The position numbers and the translations under genes were made by a program. Shown one piece after another: positions 27,133 to 37,854 of a stretch of 64,000 bases of DNA. How positions within the stretch are numbered: the stretch's first letter is position 1; each line of letters opens with the position of its first letter. Source of the DNA: Kineosporia mesophila (GTDB lineage Bacteria; Actinomycetota; Actinomycetes; Actinomycetales; Kineosporiaceae); assembly GCF_021129235.1 (NCBI RefSeq), contig NZ_JAJOMA010000007.1, forward strand, positions 124,001-188,000, in the 5' to 3' direction. The notes beneath the pieces are model-generated. The model ran no database searches, was not told the DNA's origin, and saw only the letters and a list, made by a program, of their open reading frames with translations.

Positions 27133-28176
27133 GTGACGGATGACGTGAAGATCGGTCTGGTCGGTTTCGGCTTCGGCGGGAAGTACTTCCACGCCCCCTT
27201 GCTCGCCGCCGCGCCGGGTGTGCAGTTCGCCGGCGTGGTCACGAAGTCGCCGGAACGCCAGGCGGAGGTCGCACAGCTCTACCCGGGCGTGCCCACCTTC
27301 GACTCGCTGGCCGACCTCAAGGCGGCGGGCGCGCAGGCCGTCGCCATCTCGACCCCGGCAGCCACCCACATCCCCCTGGTGCACGAGGCCATCGGGCTGG
27401 GTCTGGCCGTGGTCTCGGACAAGCCCTTCGCCCTCGACGCCGCCGATGCCCGCGGCGCCGTCGAGGCGGCCGAGCAGGCCGGTGTGAAGCTGTCGGTCTA
27501 CCAGAACCGCCGCTGGGACGCCGACCTGCTCACGGTCAAGAAGCTGGTCGAGGCCGGCGAGCTGGGCACGGTGTTCCGGTTCGAGTCCCGGTTCGAGCGC
27601 TTCGACCCGACCGGCCGGCCCCCGGCGGCCGGTGGCGGCATCCTGCTCGACTTCGGCAGCCACCTCGTCGACCAGGCGCTGTACCTGTTCGGCCCCGCGG
27701 ACTCGGTCTACGCCGAGCTGGACACCACCAGCCCCGACGAGCTGGAGTCCCGGGTCTTCGTCGCGATCACGCACACCAACGGCGTGATCTCGCACCTGAT
27801 CGGCAACTGGCTGGAGGGGGCCCCGGGCCCGCGCTACCGGGTCAGCGGCTCGACCGGATCGTTCGTGCTGGAGACGCCGATGGAGGGCCAGGAGGCTCTC
27901 CTGCTCAAGGGCCTCAACCCGGCGACCGCCGGCGACGACTGGGGCGTGGAGCCGGAGAGCGGCTGGGGCAAGATCTACCGCGGTGACGACGGCACCCCGG
28001 TCCCGACCGAGCGCGGCAGCTGGGACACCTACTACCCGGCCTTCGCCGCCGCGGTGCGGGGCGAGGGCGAGGTCCCGGTCGACCCGCGCGACGCCATCGC
28101 CTCCCTGGAGGTGCTCGACGCGGCCCGCCGCAGTGCGGCTACCGGGCAGATCGTGTCCCTCGGGGCGGCCGGATGA
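27133..28176 (+). CDS. Gfo/Idh/MocA family oxidoreductase
   Basis: 347 residues from GTG 27133; the frame is open further upstream only through the palindrome. The N-terminal Rossmann fold reads IGLVGFGFGGKYFHAPLL, then SDKPFALDAADARGAVEAA (the EKP-type motif with Asp-Lys-Pro), and the C-terminal half has LLDFGSHLVDQALYLFG. These enzymes oxidise or reduce sugars and inositols with NAD(P). The substrate is unknown. It may form a unit with the GNAT gene 30 bp downstream. Confidence 0.85.
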   Translation: MTDDVKIGLVGFGFGGKYFHAPLLAAAPGVQFAGVVTKSPERQAEVAQLYPGVPTFDSLADLKAAGAQAVAISTPAATHIPLVHEAIGLGLAVVSDKPFALDAADARGAVEAAEQAGVKLSVYQNRRWDADLLTVKKLVEAGELGTVFRFESRFERFDPTGRPPAAGGGILLDFGSHLVDQALYLFGPADSVYAELDTTSPDELESRVFVAITHTNGVISHLIGNWLEGAPGPRYRVSGSTGSFVLETPMEGQEALLLKGLNPATAGDDWGVEPESGWGKIYRGDDGTPVPTERGSWDTYYPAFAAAVRGEGEVPVDPRDAIASLEVLDAARRSAATGQIVSLGAAG

Positions 28177-28206
28177 CCACGGCCTCCGCGTCGTACCCTG
28201 ACCCCC

Positions 28207-28749
28207 GTGAGTTCACCTGGTACCAGCGGAGTGACGGTCCGGATCGTGCGGGAGGAAGACGCCGAGCCGTTCGCCCGGGTCATCTCCCAGAACCGGGACT
28301 TCCTCCAGCCGTGGGAGCCCATCCGGGGCGAGGAGTACTTCACCGTCGAGGGCCAGCGCCGCATACTCGATGATTCCCTCCTCCTCTACTCGGGCGGGAT
28401 CCTGCTGCCCTGCACCATCATCGAGAAGGGTGAGGTGGTGGGGCGGATCAATATCAACAACATCATCCGGGGCGCCCTGCAGTCCGGCGACATCGGCTAC
28501 TGGGTGGCCGAGTCGGCGGGCGGCCGGGGCGTGGCCACGGCCGCCGTCGCCGGTGTGATGCGGATCGCCTTCGACACCCTGGGCCTGCACCGGCTCGCGG
28601 CCAGCACGCTGGTGAGCAACGAGCGGTCGCAGCGGGTGCTGGAGAAGAACGGGTTCGAGCGCATCGGGATGGCCCCGAAGTTCCTGAAGATCAACGGAAA
28701 CTGGTCCGACTCGATCCTCTTCCAGCGGCTGAACGAGGCCTACGACTGA
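28207..28749 (+). CDS. GNAT acetyltransferase, RimJ/RimL type
   Basis: 180 residues from GTG 28207. The acetyl-CoA loop appears as [14 protein letters not shown], preceded by GYWVAESA and followed by [30 protein letters not shown], the classic RimJ/RimL pattern. It would acetylate a protein N-terminus, an aminoglycoside or a small amine. Its 3' end overlaps the hutI 3' end by 10 bp on the opposite strand. Confidence 0.85.
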   Translation: MSSPGTSGVTVRIVREEDAEPFARVISQNRDFLQPWEPIRGEEYFTVEGQRRILDDSLLLYSGGILLPCTIIEKGEVVGRININNIIRGALQSGDIGYWVAESAGGRGVATAAVAGVMRIAFDTLGLHRLAASTLVSNERSQRVLEKNGFERIGMAPKFLKINGNWSDSILFQRLNEAYD

Positions 28750-29933
28750 AAGGCCCGGGCCAGCGGCACCCCCGGCCGGTAGGCCAGGTGCACGTACGAC
28801 GGGGCGTCGATCACGGCCAGGTCGGCCCGGGCACCCACCCGGATCCGGCCGATGTCGCTGCGCCGCAGGGCGATCGCCCCACCCCGCGTGGCCGCCCAGA
28901 GTGCTTGCGCCGGGCTCATGTTCATCTCCCGCACGGCCAGCGCGATCACCAGGGGCAGGGACGAGGTGAAGCAGCTGCCCGGGTTGCAGTCACTGGCCAG
29001 CGCGACCACGGCCCCGGCGTCCAGCAGCCGCCGCGCGTCCGGGTAGGGCGAGCGGGTGGAGAACTCGACCCCCGGCAGGAGGGTGGCAACCGTTCCGGAG
29101 ACCGGGTTCTCCTGGTCGATCCGCTGCCCGGCCGCCCCCAGCGCGGCCACGTCTTCATCCGTCAGGTGCGTGCAGTGGTCCACGCTCGCGGCATCCAGCT
29201 CCACCGCGATCTGCGCACCCGGCCCCTCGGAGAGCTGGTTGCCGTGCACGCGCAGCTCCAGACCGGCTGCCGCACAAGCTTTCAGCACCGTCCGGGTCTC
29301 GTCGCCGTCGAACGCGTAGGCGCTCGCCGGTTCGCAGAACACGTCGGCCCAGCGGGCGTGCGGGGCGCACGCCTCGAGCATCTCGCCGGCCACCAGCCGC
29401 ACGTAGTCGTCCCGCCGGTCGCGCATCAAAGGGGGGACGACGTGCGCACCCAAGTAGGTCACCTCAGTGGTCACCTGGGCGGCGATGCGCAGGGCCCGGG
29501 CCTCCTGCTCGACGTCGAGCCCGTAACCGCTCTTGATCTCGACCGTCGTGGTGCCCTGTGAACGCATCTCCGCCAGAAGGGCTTTCGCATGGTTCAGTAG
29601 CTCTTCGTCGCTCGCCGCGCGGGTCGCGGCCATCGTGGTCGCAATGCCCCCGCCGGTGTACGGCTCGCCCGTCATCCGGGCGGCGAACTCACCCGCCCGG
29701 TCGCCGGCGAAGACAAGATGCGAGTGGGAGTCGACGAAACCGGGAACGACGGTGCGACCGGTCAGGTCGGTCACCCGGTCGGTGGCCGGGGCCTGCGCGG
29801 CCTGGCCCACCCAGGCGATGTGGTCGTCCTCCAGAACGATCGCGGCGTTCTCGAGCAGGCCCAGCTCCGAACCGTCGCCGATCGCGGGGTCGTTCGTGAC
29901 GAGCTGGCCGATTCCGGTGACCAGGTGGCTCAC
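28740..29933 (-). CDS. hutI: imidazolonepropionase
   Basis: 397 residues from GTG 29931-29933. A metal-dependent amidohydrolase with [48 protein letters not shown] and [10 protein letters not shown], all HutI signatures. It opens imidazolone propionate to N-formimino-L-glutamate, the third step of histidine breakdown. It is the last gene of the hutU-M20-hutF-hutI operon, 11 bp after hutF. Confidence 0.93.
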   Translation of the reverse strand: MSHLVTGIGQLVTNDPAIGDGSELGLLENAAIVLEDDHIAWVGQAAQAPATDRVTDLTGRTVVPGFVDSHSHLVFAGDRAGEFAARMTGEPYTGGGIATTMAATRAASDEELLNHAKALLAEMRSQGTTTVEIKSGYGLDVEQEARALRIAAQVTTEVTYLGAHVVPPLMRDRRDDYVRLVAGEMLEACAPHARWADVFCEPASAYAFDGDETRTVLKACAAAGLELRVHGNQLSEGPGAQIAVELDAASVDHCTHLTDEDVAALGAAGQRIDQENPVSGTVATLLPGVEFSTRSPYPDARRLLDAGAVVALASDCNPGSCFTSSLPLVIALAVREMNMSPAQALWAATRGGAIALRRSDIGRIRVGARADLAVIDAPSYVHLAYRPGVPLARAFQS

Positions 29934-29944
29934 GGGGTTTCCCT

Positions 29945-31264
29945 TCAGTCCGAAAGTGTTGCGAGAGCTGTCTGCAGGAGCGCCCCGACGTCGCCGAGCC
30001 GGTGCCGGCCGGCACTCACCACGACCTCGCCGCCCACGATCACCGTGTCCACGTCGGGTGCGGTGGCGCTGAGGGCCACCTGGTCCGGGCGGGTCCCGGC
30101 CGTACGCACCGAGTCCAGACGCACGGCGATCAGGTCGGCGGGGGAACCGGTCTCCAGGCGCCCCAGTTCGGGCCAGCCCAGGCTGCGGTGCCCGTCGCCG
30201 GTCAGCGCGGTGAGCAGCGCGGCGGGGGAGAAGCGGCCCCGGGCCCGGGTGGCGAGCCGTTCGTGCATCTCCAGCCCGCGCGCCTCCTCGAACAGGTCGA
30301 TCACGGCGTGCTGGTCGCTGCCCAGCGTGATCGTCGCCCCGGCGTCGGCCAGGGCCCGCGCCGGGCCGATCCCGTCGGCCAGGTCGCGTTCAGTGGTGGG
30401 GCAGAAGCAGGCGTACGTGCCGCTCAGGTCGGTGATGTCGGTGGCGGTCAGGTGGGTGGCGTGAATCAGGGACGTCCGCGGCCCCAGAACGCCGGCCCGC
30501 TTCAGTAACGCGGTGGGCGTCAGACCGTGGTGGGCCCGGCAGGCCTCGTTCTCCGCCGGCTGCTCCGAGAGGTGTACGTGCAGTGGAAGGCCGTCCTGGC
30601 GGGTGAAGGCGGCCACGGAGCCCAGCTGGTCGGCGGGCACCGCGCGCACCGAGTGGATCGCCGCGCCGACCCGCAGACCGGAGGAGGGCTTGAGGCCGGA
30701 CACCCGCGAGGCCCAGGCGTCCGCCGTCCCGTCGCCGAACCGGCGCTGCACCCCGTCCAGCGGCGTGTAGCCGTCGGCCGTGAGACCGCCGGTCAGATAG
30801 CAGGTGTCGAGCAGGGTGAGGCGGATCCCGGCCTCGGCCGCGGCCTGGCGCAGGGCCTCACCCATGGTGTTCGGATCGGCGTAGGGCCGGCCGTCGCGGT
30901 CGTGATGCAGGTAGTGGAACTCGCCCACGGTGGTGATGCCGGCCAGTGCCATCTCCGCATAGACCGCCCGGGCCAGGGCGAGGTAGGAGTCCGGGTCAAG
31001 CCGGCGGGCGATGTCGTACATCACCGTGCGCCAGGTCCAGAACGACCCGCCGTCGGCATGGGTGCGACCCCGCAGCGCCCGGTGGAAGGCGTGCGAGTGG
31101 GCATTGGCCAGTCCGGGCAGAAGGACGCCCGGGAGCCTCTGGTCGGTCGGCTCCGGCCGGACTCCCTCCCGGACCGAGGTGATCAGGCCGCCGGTGACGC
31201 AGACCTGCACATCGTCGGCAATGCCCGAGGGCAGCCAGGCGTGGGGCGCCCAGTAGGAGGTCAC
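29945..31264 (-). CDS. hutF: formimidoylglutamate deiminase
   Basis: 439 residues from a GTG that overlaps the stop of the gene before it (GTGA). Amidohydrolase motifs [48 protein letters not shown] and [14 protein letters not shown] match HutF. It converts N-formimino-L-glutamate to N-formyl-L-glutamate and ammonia, so this organism uses the five-enzyme route and needs a deformylase next. Confidence 0.93.
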   Translation of the reverse strand: MTSYWAPHAWLPSGIADDVQVCVTGGLITSVREGVRPEPTDQRLPGVLLPGLANAHSHAFHRALRGRTHADGGSFWTWRTVMYDIARRLDPDSYLALARAVYAEMALAGITTVGEFHYLHHDRDGRPYADPNTMGEALRQAAAEAGIRLTLLDTCYLTGGLTADGYTPLDGVQRRFGDGTADAWASRVSGLKPSSGLRVGAAIHSVRAVPADQLGSVAAFTRQDGLPLHVHLSEQPAENEACRAHHGLTPTALLKRAGVLGPRTSLIHATHLTATDITDLSGTYACFCPTTERDLADGIGPARALADAGATITLGSDQHAVIDLFEEARGLEMHERLATRARGRFSPAALLTALTGDGHRSLGWPELGRLETGSPADLIAVRLDSVRTAGTRPDQVALSATAPDVDTVIVGGEVVVSAGRHRLGDVGALLQTALATLSD

Positions 31265-32460
31265 GAGGCCAGCTCCCGCAGCACGGTGGTCAGCGCCTCG
31301 ACCCCCGCGACGCAGTCCGCCTCCTCGGCGAACTCGGCCGGGGAGTGCGAGATCCCGGTCGGATTACGGACGAACAGCATGCCGGTGGTGACGCCCGCCG
31401 TGGCCAGGATGCCGGCGTCGTGCCCGGCGCCGGTGCCCAGGAGGGGCGCACCGCCCAGGACCCGACTCAGGCGGTCGGCCAGTGACGAATCGAAAGCCGT
31501 GTTCCCCGTCCATGATTCCTCGGTGACCGTCGCCCCGAGTTCCTGGGCCGCAGCGGTGAGATCACGCAGCACGCCCTGCACGCTGCTCTCCGAGGGTGCC
31601 CGGGCATCGAGCCAGGCCCGCACCAGCGAGGGGATGGCATTCACGCCGTTGGGCTCGACGAGCAGTTTGCCGAAGGTCGCGACGGCCTCGTGCGCTCCGG
31701 CGAACGTCCGCGCCGCTAGCACGGTCGAAGCATAGTCGAGCATCGGGTCGTGCCGATCGGCCAGCCGCGTCGTACCGGCGTGGTTGGCCTCGCCCGCGAA
31801 GTCGAAACGCCAGCGCCCGTGCGGCCAGATCGCCGTCCCCACACCGATCTGCGCGTCCCCGTACTCCTCGGTCGCCAGCGCCCGGCCCTGTTCCACGTGC
31901 AGCTCGACGAAGGCGCCGATGCGGTGCAGGGTCTCGTCGTCGCGCCCGAGGTGCCGGGGGTCCTGGCCGGCGCTGCGCATGGCCTCGGGGATCGAGGTGC
32001 CGTCGCCGTCCCGCAGACCCGCGGCCCGGTCGGCCGACATCGCCCCGGTGATCAGTCGCGAACCGGCGCAGGCGACCCCGAACCGGGCGCCCTCCTCGTC
32101 CACAAAATTGACTACACCCAGAGGTTTTCCGGGCTGGAAACCCTCGGCCTTCAAAGCTTCCACGGCCGCCAGGGCGCTCACCACGCCGAGTGGCCCGTCG
32201 AAGGCCCCACCGTCCGGCACCGAGTCCAGGTGGCTGCCGGTGACGATGCCCGGCGCCGAGTCCGGATCTCCCCACCACGCCCACTGGTTCCCGGCCCGGT
32301 CCACGGTGAGATCCATCCCGAGAGCAGCGGTCTCACCGGCGAACCACTCACGCAGAAGAGTGTCCTCGGCAGTCCAGGCAAACCGCCGGTACCCACCGGA
32401 CGAGGCCCGTCCGATGGGCTCCAGCTCGGCCCACCGCCGCCCGAATCCCCTCGTGATCAT
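31261..32460 (-). CDS. M20 amidohydrolase (allantoate amidohydrolase-like) in the hut operon
   Basis: 399 residues. The ATG at 32458-32460 lies inside palindromic element E; GGGGA just upstream serves as Shine-Dalgarno and the spacing to WAELEPIGR fits the family. Metal ligands: GSHLDSVPDGGAFDG, DEEGARFG, ELHVEQG and a C-terminal SHSPAEFAEE. The family includes allantoate amidohydrolases and N-carbamoyl amino acid hydrolases. Between hutU and hutF, with no HutG in view, it probably removes the formyl group from N-formylglutamate. That is inference; ureide breakdown is the alternative. Confidence 0.8.
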   Translation of the reverse strand: MITRGFGRRWAELEPIGRASSGGYRRFAWTAEDTLLREWFAGETAALGMDLTVDRAGNQWAWWGDPDSAPGIVTGSHLDSVPDGGAFDGPLGVVSALAAVEALKAEGFQPGKPLGVVNFVDEEGARFGVACAGSRLITGAMSADRAAGLRDGDGTSIPEAMRSAGQDPRHLGRDDETLHRIGAFVELHVEQGRALATEEYGDAQIGVGTAIWPHGRWRFDFAGEANHAGTTRLADRHDPMLDYASTVLAARTFAGAHEAVATFGKLLVEPNGVNAIPSLVRAWLDARAPSESSVQGVLRDLTAAAQELGATVTEESWTGNTAFDSSLADRLSRVLGGAPLLGTGAGHDAGILATAGVTTGMLFVRNPTGISHSPAEFAEEADCVAGVEALTTVLRELAS

Positions 32461-32522
32461 GCAATTCCCCAGCCTTCGGCCGGGAGGTGCCCCCACCTCC
32501 GGAGCCGGTTTGCCTGATCACG
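32452..32522. repeat. intergenic palindromic element E
   Basis: A 71-bp element with ends CGTGATCATGCAATT and TTTGCCTGATCACG and a centre sharing CCCCAGCCTTCGGCCGGGAG with element B. It interrupts the hut operon between hutU and the M20 gene and supplies the M20 start codon (ATG-ATC-ACG, minus strand). The other 80 bp before the hutU stop hold no gene. Confidence 0.65.
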
Positions 32523-32602
32523 AACGAGGTAGAGGGCGCCCAGTGCGGCGTGGAGCGGGCCCCGCGGGGTGGGGAGGTTGCCTCGCGTGGTGTTGAGGGC
32601 GC

Positions 32603-34279
<1,677 letters not shown>

Positions 34280-34332
34280 GCCTCTTATTGGACCGCTGCC
34301 CGGCGCCGGGTAACAGGACCGCCACGGTGATC

Positions 34333-34352
34333 GTGTCTCGGATACGAGACAC
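34333..34352. promoter_or_regulatory. hut operator palindrome
   Basis: GTGTCTCGGATACGAGACAC: 8-bp arms pair perfectly around GATA. It lies 54 bp from the hutU start and 46 bp from the IclR start, as expected for an operator serving both. IclR-family proteins often bind such short palindromes. Confidence 0.7.
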
Positions 34353-34392
34353 TGAAGCCGTGCCGAAACACGCGTCCACCATTCGGGGAAGG

Positions 34393-34406
34393 TTTGCATG
34401 ATCACG
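34393..34406 (+). repeat. half copy of the palindromic element at the IclR start
   Basis: TTTGCATGATCACG is identical to the right arm of elements C and F and is preceded by GGGGAAGG. The ATG at 34398-34400 is the start codon of the IclR gene, so the element's end supplies both ribosome-binding context and start. No left arm is seen within 100 bp. Confidence 0.55.
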
Positions 34407-35174
34407 GGACAGGTGCCGGCGGCGGCGCGGGCCCTGGCCGTGCTCCGGGTGCTCGCGCGGGCTCCCGGCCCGCTGCCCGCCGGTGCCCTGGCCCGGGAGC
34501 TCGAGCTGCCCCGCAGCACCGTGTACCACCTGCTCACGGCCATGATCGAGCAGGGCTTCGTGACCCATCTGCCGGAGGAGCGGCGTTACGGGCTGGGAAT
34601 CGCGGCGTTCGAGATCGGTTCGGCCTACACCCGGCAGGAGCCGTTGCAGCGGCTGTCCCGGCTGATCCTGACCCGGCTGGTCGACGCGGTCGGGCACACG
34701 GCCCACCTGGGCGTACTGCACGGGCGCGAGGTGCTCTACCTGATCGAGGAACGTGCTCCCGGCCGGCCGCCGCTGGTCACCGATGTCGGCGTGCGGCTGC
34801 CCAGTGAGCGCACCGCCAGTGGCCGGGCCATGCTCGCGGCGCTGCCCGCCGCTCAGGTGCGGGCCCTGTTCCCGGGGCGGGAGCCGGCCCAGAGCCCGAC
34901 CCAGCTGCGCCGGCTGCTCACCGGGGTGCGGCGTGCCGGTTACGCCGAGGAGGTGGACGAGGTCACTCCCGGCTTCTCGTCGGTGGCGGTCGCCGTGCTC
35001 GACCACACCGGGTACCCGGCGGCCGCGGTGGCGGTCACCTGCCCCAGCGGCACGCTGGACGACGATGTACGCACGAGGTTGGTCACCTCGGTGACCGCGG
35101 CCGCCCAGGCACTGGAGCGCCGGTTGCACGGCGGGCGCCTCACGCCGGCTGATCGCCCCGATTCAGCACCGTGA
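34398..35174 (+). CDS. IclR family regulator, probable hut repressor
   Basis: 258 residues from ATG 34398, with GGGGAAGG five bases upstream. N-terminal winged helix ([47 protein letters not shown]) and effector domain with [20 protein letters not shown] and [13 protein letters not shown]. It stands divergent to hutU with a shared palindrome, so control of histidine use is the likely role, perhaps with urocanate as effector as for HutC-type repressors of another family. Its 3' end overlaps the VanZ-like gene by 35 bp. Confidence 0.84.
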   Translation: MITGQVPAAARALAVLRVLARAPGPLPAGALARELELPRSTVYHLLTAMIEQGFVTHLPEERRYGLGIAAFEIGSAYTRQEPLQRLSRLILTRLVDAVGHTAHLGVLHGREVLYLIEERAPGRPPLVTDVGVRLPSERTASGRAMLAALPAAQVRALFPGREPAQSPTQLRRLLTGVRRAGYAEEVDEVTPGFSSVAVAVLDHTGYPAAAVAVTCPSGTLDDDVRTRLVTSVTAAAQALERRLHGGRLTPADRPDSAP

Positions 35175-35646
35175 TGCCCACGACCACGCCGATGATGACG
35201 CCGAGGGTGCCCGCGATCCAGTCGCTGCCCCGGCACGCCCCGGCGCCGGAGTAGGCCTGCCAGGCCTCGATCCCGGCGGTGAAGGCGGAAAGCGCGAGCA
35301 GGCTGATGATCGGCCGGCGGGTGGTCAGGGTCAGCAGCAGGCCGGGGAGCACGAACAGCAGCACGTCCACGTACTGCAGCCCCTGGAGGGTGAACCAGGT
35401 TTTCGGGGTGAAGCAGCTGGTGATGCGCTCGGTCAGGAACTGGGCGTCGCTCAGTTGCCCCCAACCCTGCGACGGCGGCACTGTCACGGCCACGACCACG
35501 GCCATGATCACGAGGAAGGCCAGGTTCAGGGCGGTGGCCCGGGCTCGGACCCGGGGTGCCATCAAGGCGACGACCAGCAGCAGAAGCAGCGCCACCAGGG
35601 TCACCGTGACGTCCTGCTGATCGAACAAGGCCCGTACCTGGTCCAT
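35140..35646 (-). CDS. VanZ-like membrane protein
   Basis: 168 residues from ATG 35644-35646. Five membrane helices, with the region ALSAFTAGIEAWQAYSGAGACRGSDWIAGTLGVIIG matching the conserved E-x-x-Q ... D-x-x-x-N/G core of VanZ proteins. In the glycopeptide-resistance cluster VanZ gives low teicoplanin tolerance; free-standing members are common and uncharacterised. No other van gene is nearby. Confidence 0.72.
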   Translation of the reverse strand: MDQVRALFDQQDVTVTLVALLLLLVVALMAPRVRARATALNLAFLVIMAVVVAVTVPPSQGWGQLSDAQFLTERITSCFTPKTWFTLQGLQYVDVLLFVLPGLLLTLTTRRPIISLLALSAFTAGIEAWQAYSGAGACRGSDWIAGTLGVIIGVVVGITVLNRGDQPA

Positions 35647-35776
35647 GCGACTCCCGTTCGTCCGTAGGTCGCCGCCCATCCTGCCGGTCAGAGGTGAAGA
35701 TCAGGTGCAATTGATCAAGTGCGGACCTGGGACGCATGAGGCGTCAACAATGTCCATGGCTCTTGACGCTGGAAAC

Positions 35777-35795
35777 TTAGGTCAGCCTCACCTAA
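35777..35795. promoter_or_regulatory. DtxR/IdeR-type iron box
   Basis: TTAGGTCAGCCTCACCTAA, with outer TTAGGT/ACCTAA arms identical to the 19-bp iron-box consensus and three mismatches in its centre. It overlaps a plausible promoter (-35 TGGAAA at 35770-35775, 17-bp spacer, -10 TAATGT at 35793-35798). Iron-loaded DtxR/IdeR would block it, so the next gene should be expressed when iron is scarce. Confidence 0.75.
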
Positions 35796-35805
35796 TGTCT
35801 TGGGT

Positions 35806-35982
35806 ATGGGCGTGAAGAAGGCGAAGAAGAAGTGCTGCAAGGACAAGCCCCGGTGCAAGACCTGCCCGGTCGTGCTCAAGCGGCTGTCCGACGCGGGCTT
35901 CGCCACGCGCATCGATCTACGGACGTACGACTTCGACGGCAAGCCCCCGAAGAAGGCCGTGGCGGAGGCCCGCTCGCGCTGA
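35806..35982 (+). CDS. small Cys-rich basic protein under iron control
   Basis: 58 residues from ATG 35806. The start is seven bases after the proposed -10, with no Shine-Dalgarno, which suggests a leaderless mRNA. A Lys-rich N-terminus carries four Cys (10, 11, 17, 20) in a CC-x5-C-x2-C pattern, then PVVLKRLSDAGF and a basic tail. The four Cys could hold a metal or an iron-sulfur cluster. Similar short proteins occur in actinobacteria, as far as I recall without known function. The iron box points to a role in iron starvation. Confidence 0.72.
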   Translation: MGVKKAKKKCCKDKPRCKTCPVVLKRLSDAGFATRIDLRTYDFDGKPPKKAVAEARSR

Positions 35983-35999
35983 GCCCTCACCAAACGACA

Positions 36000-36039
36000 G
36001 AAGTGCCCGTCCCCGCGCTCGGCGGTGGGCGGGCACTTC
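36000..36039. terminator. bidirectional hairpin terminator
   Basis: Arms GAAGTGCCCG and CGGGCACTTC pair perfectly, extended inward by further imperfect C/G pairing, between the small Cys-rich gene (+) and the binding-protein gene (-). It would serve both. Confidence 0.75.
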
Positions 36040-36051
36040 CGCGTCAGGTGA

Positions 36052-36972
36052 CTAGCTGAGGCCGTTGCTGGAGAGGAACTCCTTGGCGACGTCGGCCGGC
36101 TCCTTCTGGTCGAGGTTGACCTCGCCCATCATCGAGGTGAGATTCTCGGTGGTGAGCTTGGCCGAGACGGCGTTCAGCGCGGCGGACACCGCGTCGCTCG
36201 CCTTCTCCTTGTTGATGATCGGCACCACGTTCTGGGCCGCGAACTGGTTCTCCGGGTCTTCCAGCGTGACCCAGCCGTTCTCGGTGATGGTCGGGTCGGT
36301 GCTGAACACGTCGGCCGCGTCGACCGTGCCGTTCTTCAGCGCGGCGACGGTGAGCGGGCCACCGGCGTCCAGGGACTTGAACTCCTTGAACTCCACGCCG
36401 TAGTTCTTCTTGAAGCCGGGCACGCCGGTCGGGCGGGTCTTCCACTCCGGCGGGCCGCCGAGCACGAGGTTCTTGCCCTTCATGTCACCGATCGACTTCA
36501 GGCTGTACTTCGCGGCGGTCTCCTTGGTGACCGTCACGACGTCCTTGTCCTCGGCCGTGGACTGGTCGAGGACCGTCAGGCCCTCGGGCAGCGCGGCGGG
36601 CAGGGCGGCGTAGACCTCGTCGGAGCTGACGGCCGTGGCCTTGTTGTCGAGGTACGAGAGCAGGTTGCCCGAGTACTCCGGGAGCAGGTCGATCGAGCCG
36701 TCTTCGAGGCCCGGGATGTAGGCCTCGCGGGAGCCGATGTTGAGCTTCTTGGAGACCTTCACACCCTTCGCCTCGAGGGCGCCGGCGTAGATCTCCGCCA
36801 GCAGCACGTTCTCCGGGAAGTTGGCCGAGCCGACGGTGATGCTGTCGCCGGACGAGCCCGAGCCGCTGTCGCTGGTCGAGGTGTCGAGCGGGTCGCTACC
36901 CCCGCCGCACGCGGTCAGCGCCAGCGAGGAGACAAGGGCCGCCGTAGCGAACATCATGCTGCGTCGTTTCAT
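36052..36972 (-). CDS. betaine-type ABC transporter binding lipoprotein (OpuBC/ProX-like)
   Basis: 306 residues from ATG 36970-36972. Signal MKRRSMMFATAALVSSLALTACGGG has a lipobox (LTAC, Cys 23). The mature domain is of the OpuBC/YehZ type: ITVGSANFPENVLLAEIYAGALEAKGVKV, LLPEYSGNLLSYL and GAALKNGTVDAADVFSTDPTI-like sequence (PLTVAALKNGTVDAADVFSTDP). This fold binds quaternary ammonium compounds. It ends the operon IclR-ATPase-permease-permease-binding protein. Because the divergent gene is an ammonia-lyase homologue, its ligand may be a histidine-derived betaine rather than glycine betaine. Confidence 0.85.
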   Translation of the reverse strand: MKRRSMMFATAALVSSLALTACGGGSDPLDTSTSDSGSGSSGDSITVGSANFPENVLLAEIYAGALEAKGVKVSKKLNIGSREAYIPGLEDGSIDLLPEYSGNLLSYLDNKATAVSSDEVYAALPAALPEGLTVLDQSTAEDKDVVTVTKETAAKYSLKSIGDMKGKNLVLGGPPEWKTRPTGVPGFKKNYGVEFKEFKSLDAGGPLTVAALKNGTVDAADVFSTDPTITENGWVTLEDPENQFAAQNVVPIINKEKASDAVSAALNAVSAKLTTENLTSMMGEVNLDQKEPADVAKEFLSSNGLS

Positions 36973-37116
36973 CAGTGCACTCCTGTGGGGATGTTGTGGG
37001 ACCGCGGTGAACAGCATCTCGTTCGCCACCGACAGTCTTGGTTGGTCGTGAAGGCGCGCGGGTCTCAACTCGGCAACAGTCGGGCCGCAACCCCGCGCAG
37101 ATCCCGCTTTAGGGGG

Positions 37117-37854
37117 TCAAACGGAAACACTCGACTCGGCGGCGACCACGTCGGCGCTCGCGGCCGGCAGGGCGTAGCGGCCGGTGATGCCGCGCGACAC
37201 CACGTATCGCTGGATGACCGCCATCACCAGGTCGAGCGCCACCGCGAGCAGGCCCACCAGCACGGCGCCGCCGGCCATCTGGGCGTAGTCGCGCTGGGAC
37301 AGGCCGTCGATCATGAACCGGCCCAGACCGCCGAGCGTGACGTAGGCGGCGATCGTGGCGGTGGCGACGATCTGCAGCAGCGAGCTGCGGATGCCGGAGA
37401 TGATCAGGGGCAGCGCGTTCGGCACCTCCACCCGCCAGAGCACCTGCATCCCGGTCATGCCCATGCCCCGGGCCGCGTCGCGCGCGGCCGGGTCGACGTT
37501 CTGCACACCGGCGTAGGTGTTCGACAGCACCGCCGGCACGCCCAGCACCACCAGGACGAACAGGGCGGGGCCGAGGTAGATCCAGTCGGTGGGCAGGTTC
37601 CCGGAGTAGGCGATGACCAGGTAGAGCAGCAGGCCGAAGGTGGGCAGGGCCCGCAGTGCGTTGGCGACACCCGCGATGGCCACACCGCCCTTGCCGGTGT
37701 GCCCGATGTACAGACCCAGCGGGATCCCGATGATCAGGACGAACACCAGAGCACCGAACGAGTACTCCAGGTGCTGGACGAGCCGGTGGGTGATGCCGTC
37801 GGGCCCGGACCAGTTCGCACCGTCACCGAGCCAGCTGAAGACACTGCTGATCAT
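37117..37854 (-). CDS. betaine-type ABC transporter permease 2
   Basis: 245 residues from ATG 37852-37854, which overlaps the stop of permease 1 (ATGA). About six membrane helices and the EAA-like loop ARGMGMTGMQVLWRVEVPNALPLIISGIR. OpuBB/OpuBD-type. It pairs with permease 1 as a heterodimeric channel. Confidence 0.85.
   Translation of the reverse strand: MISSVFSWLGDGANWSGPDGITHRLVQHLEYSFGALVFVLIIGIPLGLYIGHTGKGGVAIAGVANALRALPTFGLLLYLVIAYSGNLPTDWIYLGPALFVLVVLGVPAVLSNTYAGVQNVDPAARDAARGMGMTGMQVLWRVEVPNALPLIISGIRSSLLQIVATATIAAYVTLGGLGRFMIDGLSQRDYAQMAGGAVLVGLLAVALDLVMAVIQRYVVSRGITGRYALPAASADVVAAESSVSV

Noticed and set aside
35140-35646. VanZ-like gene as a sign of a glycopeptide-resistance cluster
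   Set aside because: No vanHAX, vanRS or vanY genes nearby; isolated VanZ-like genes are common.
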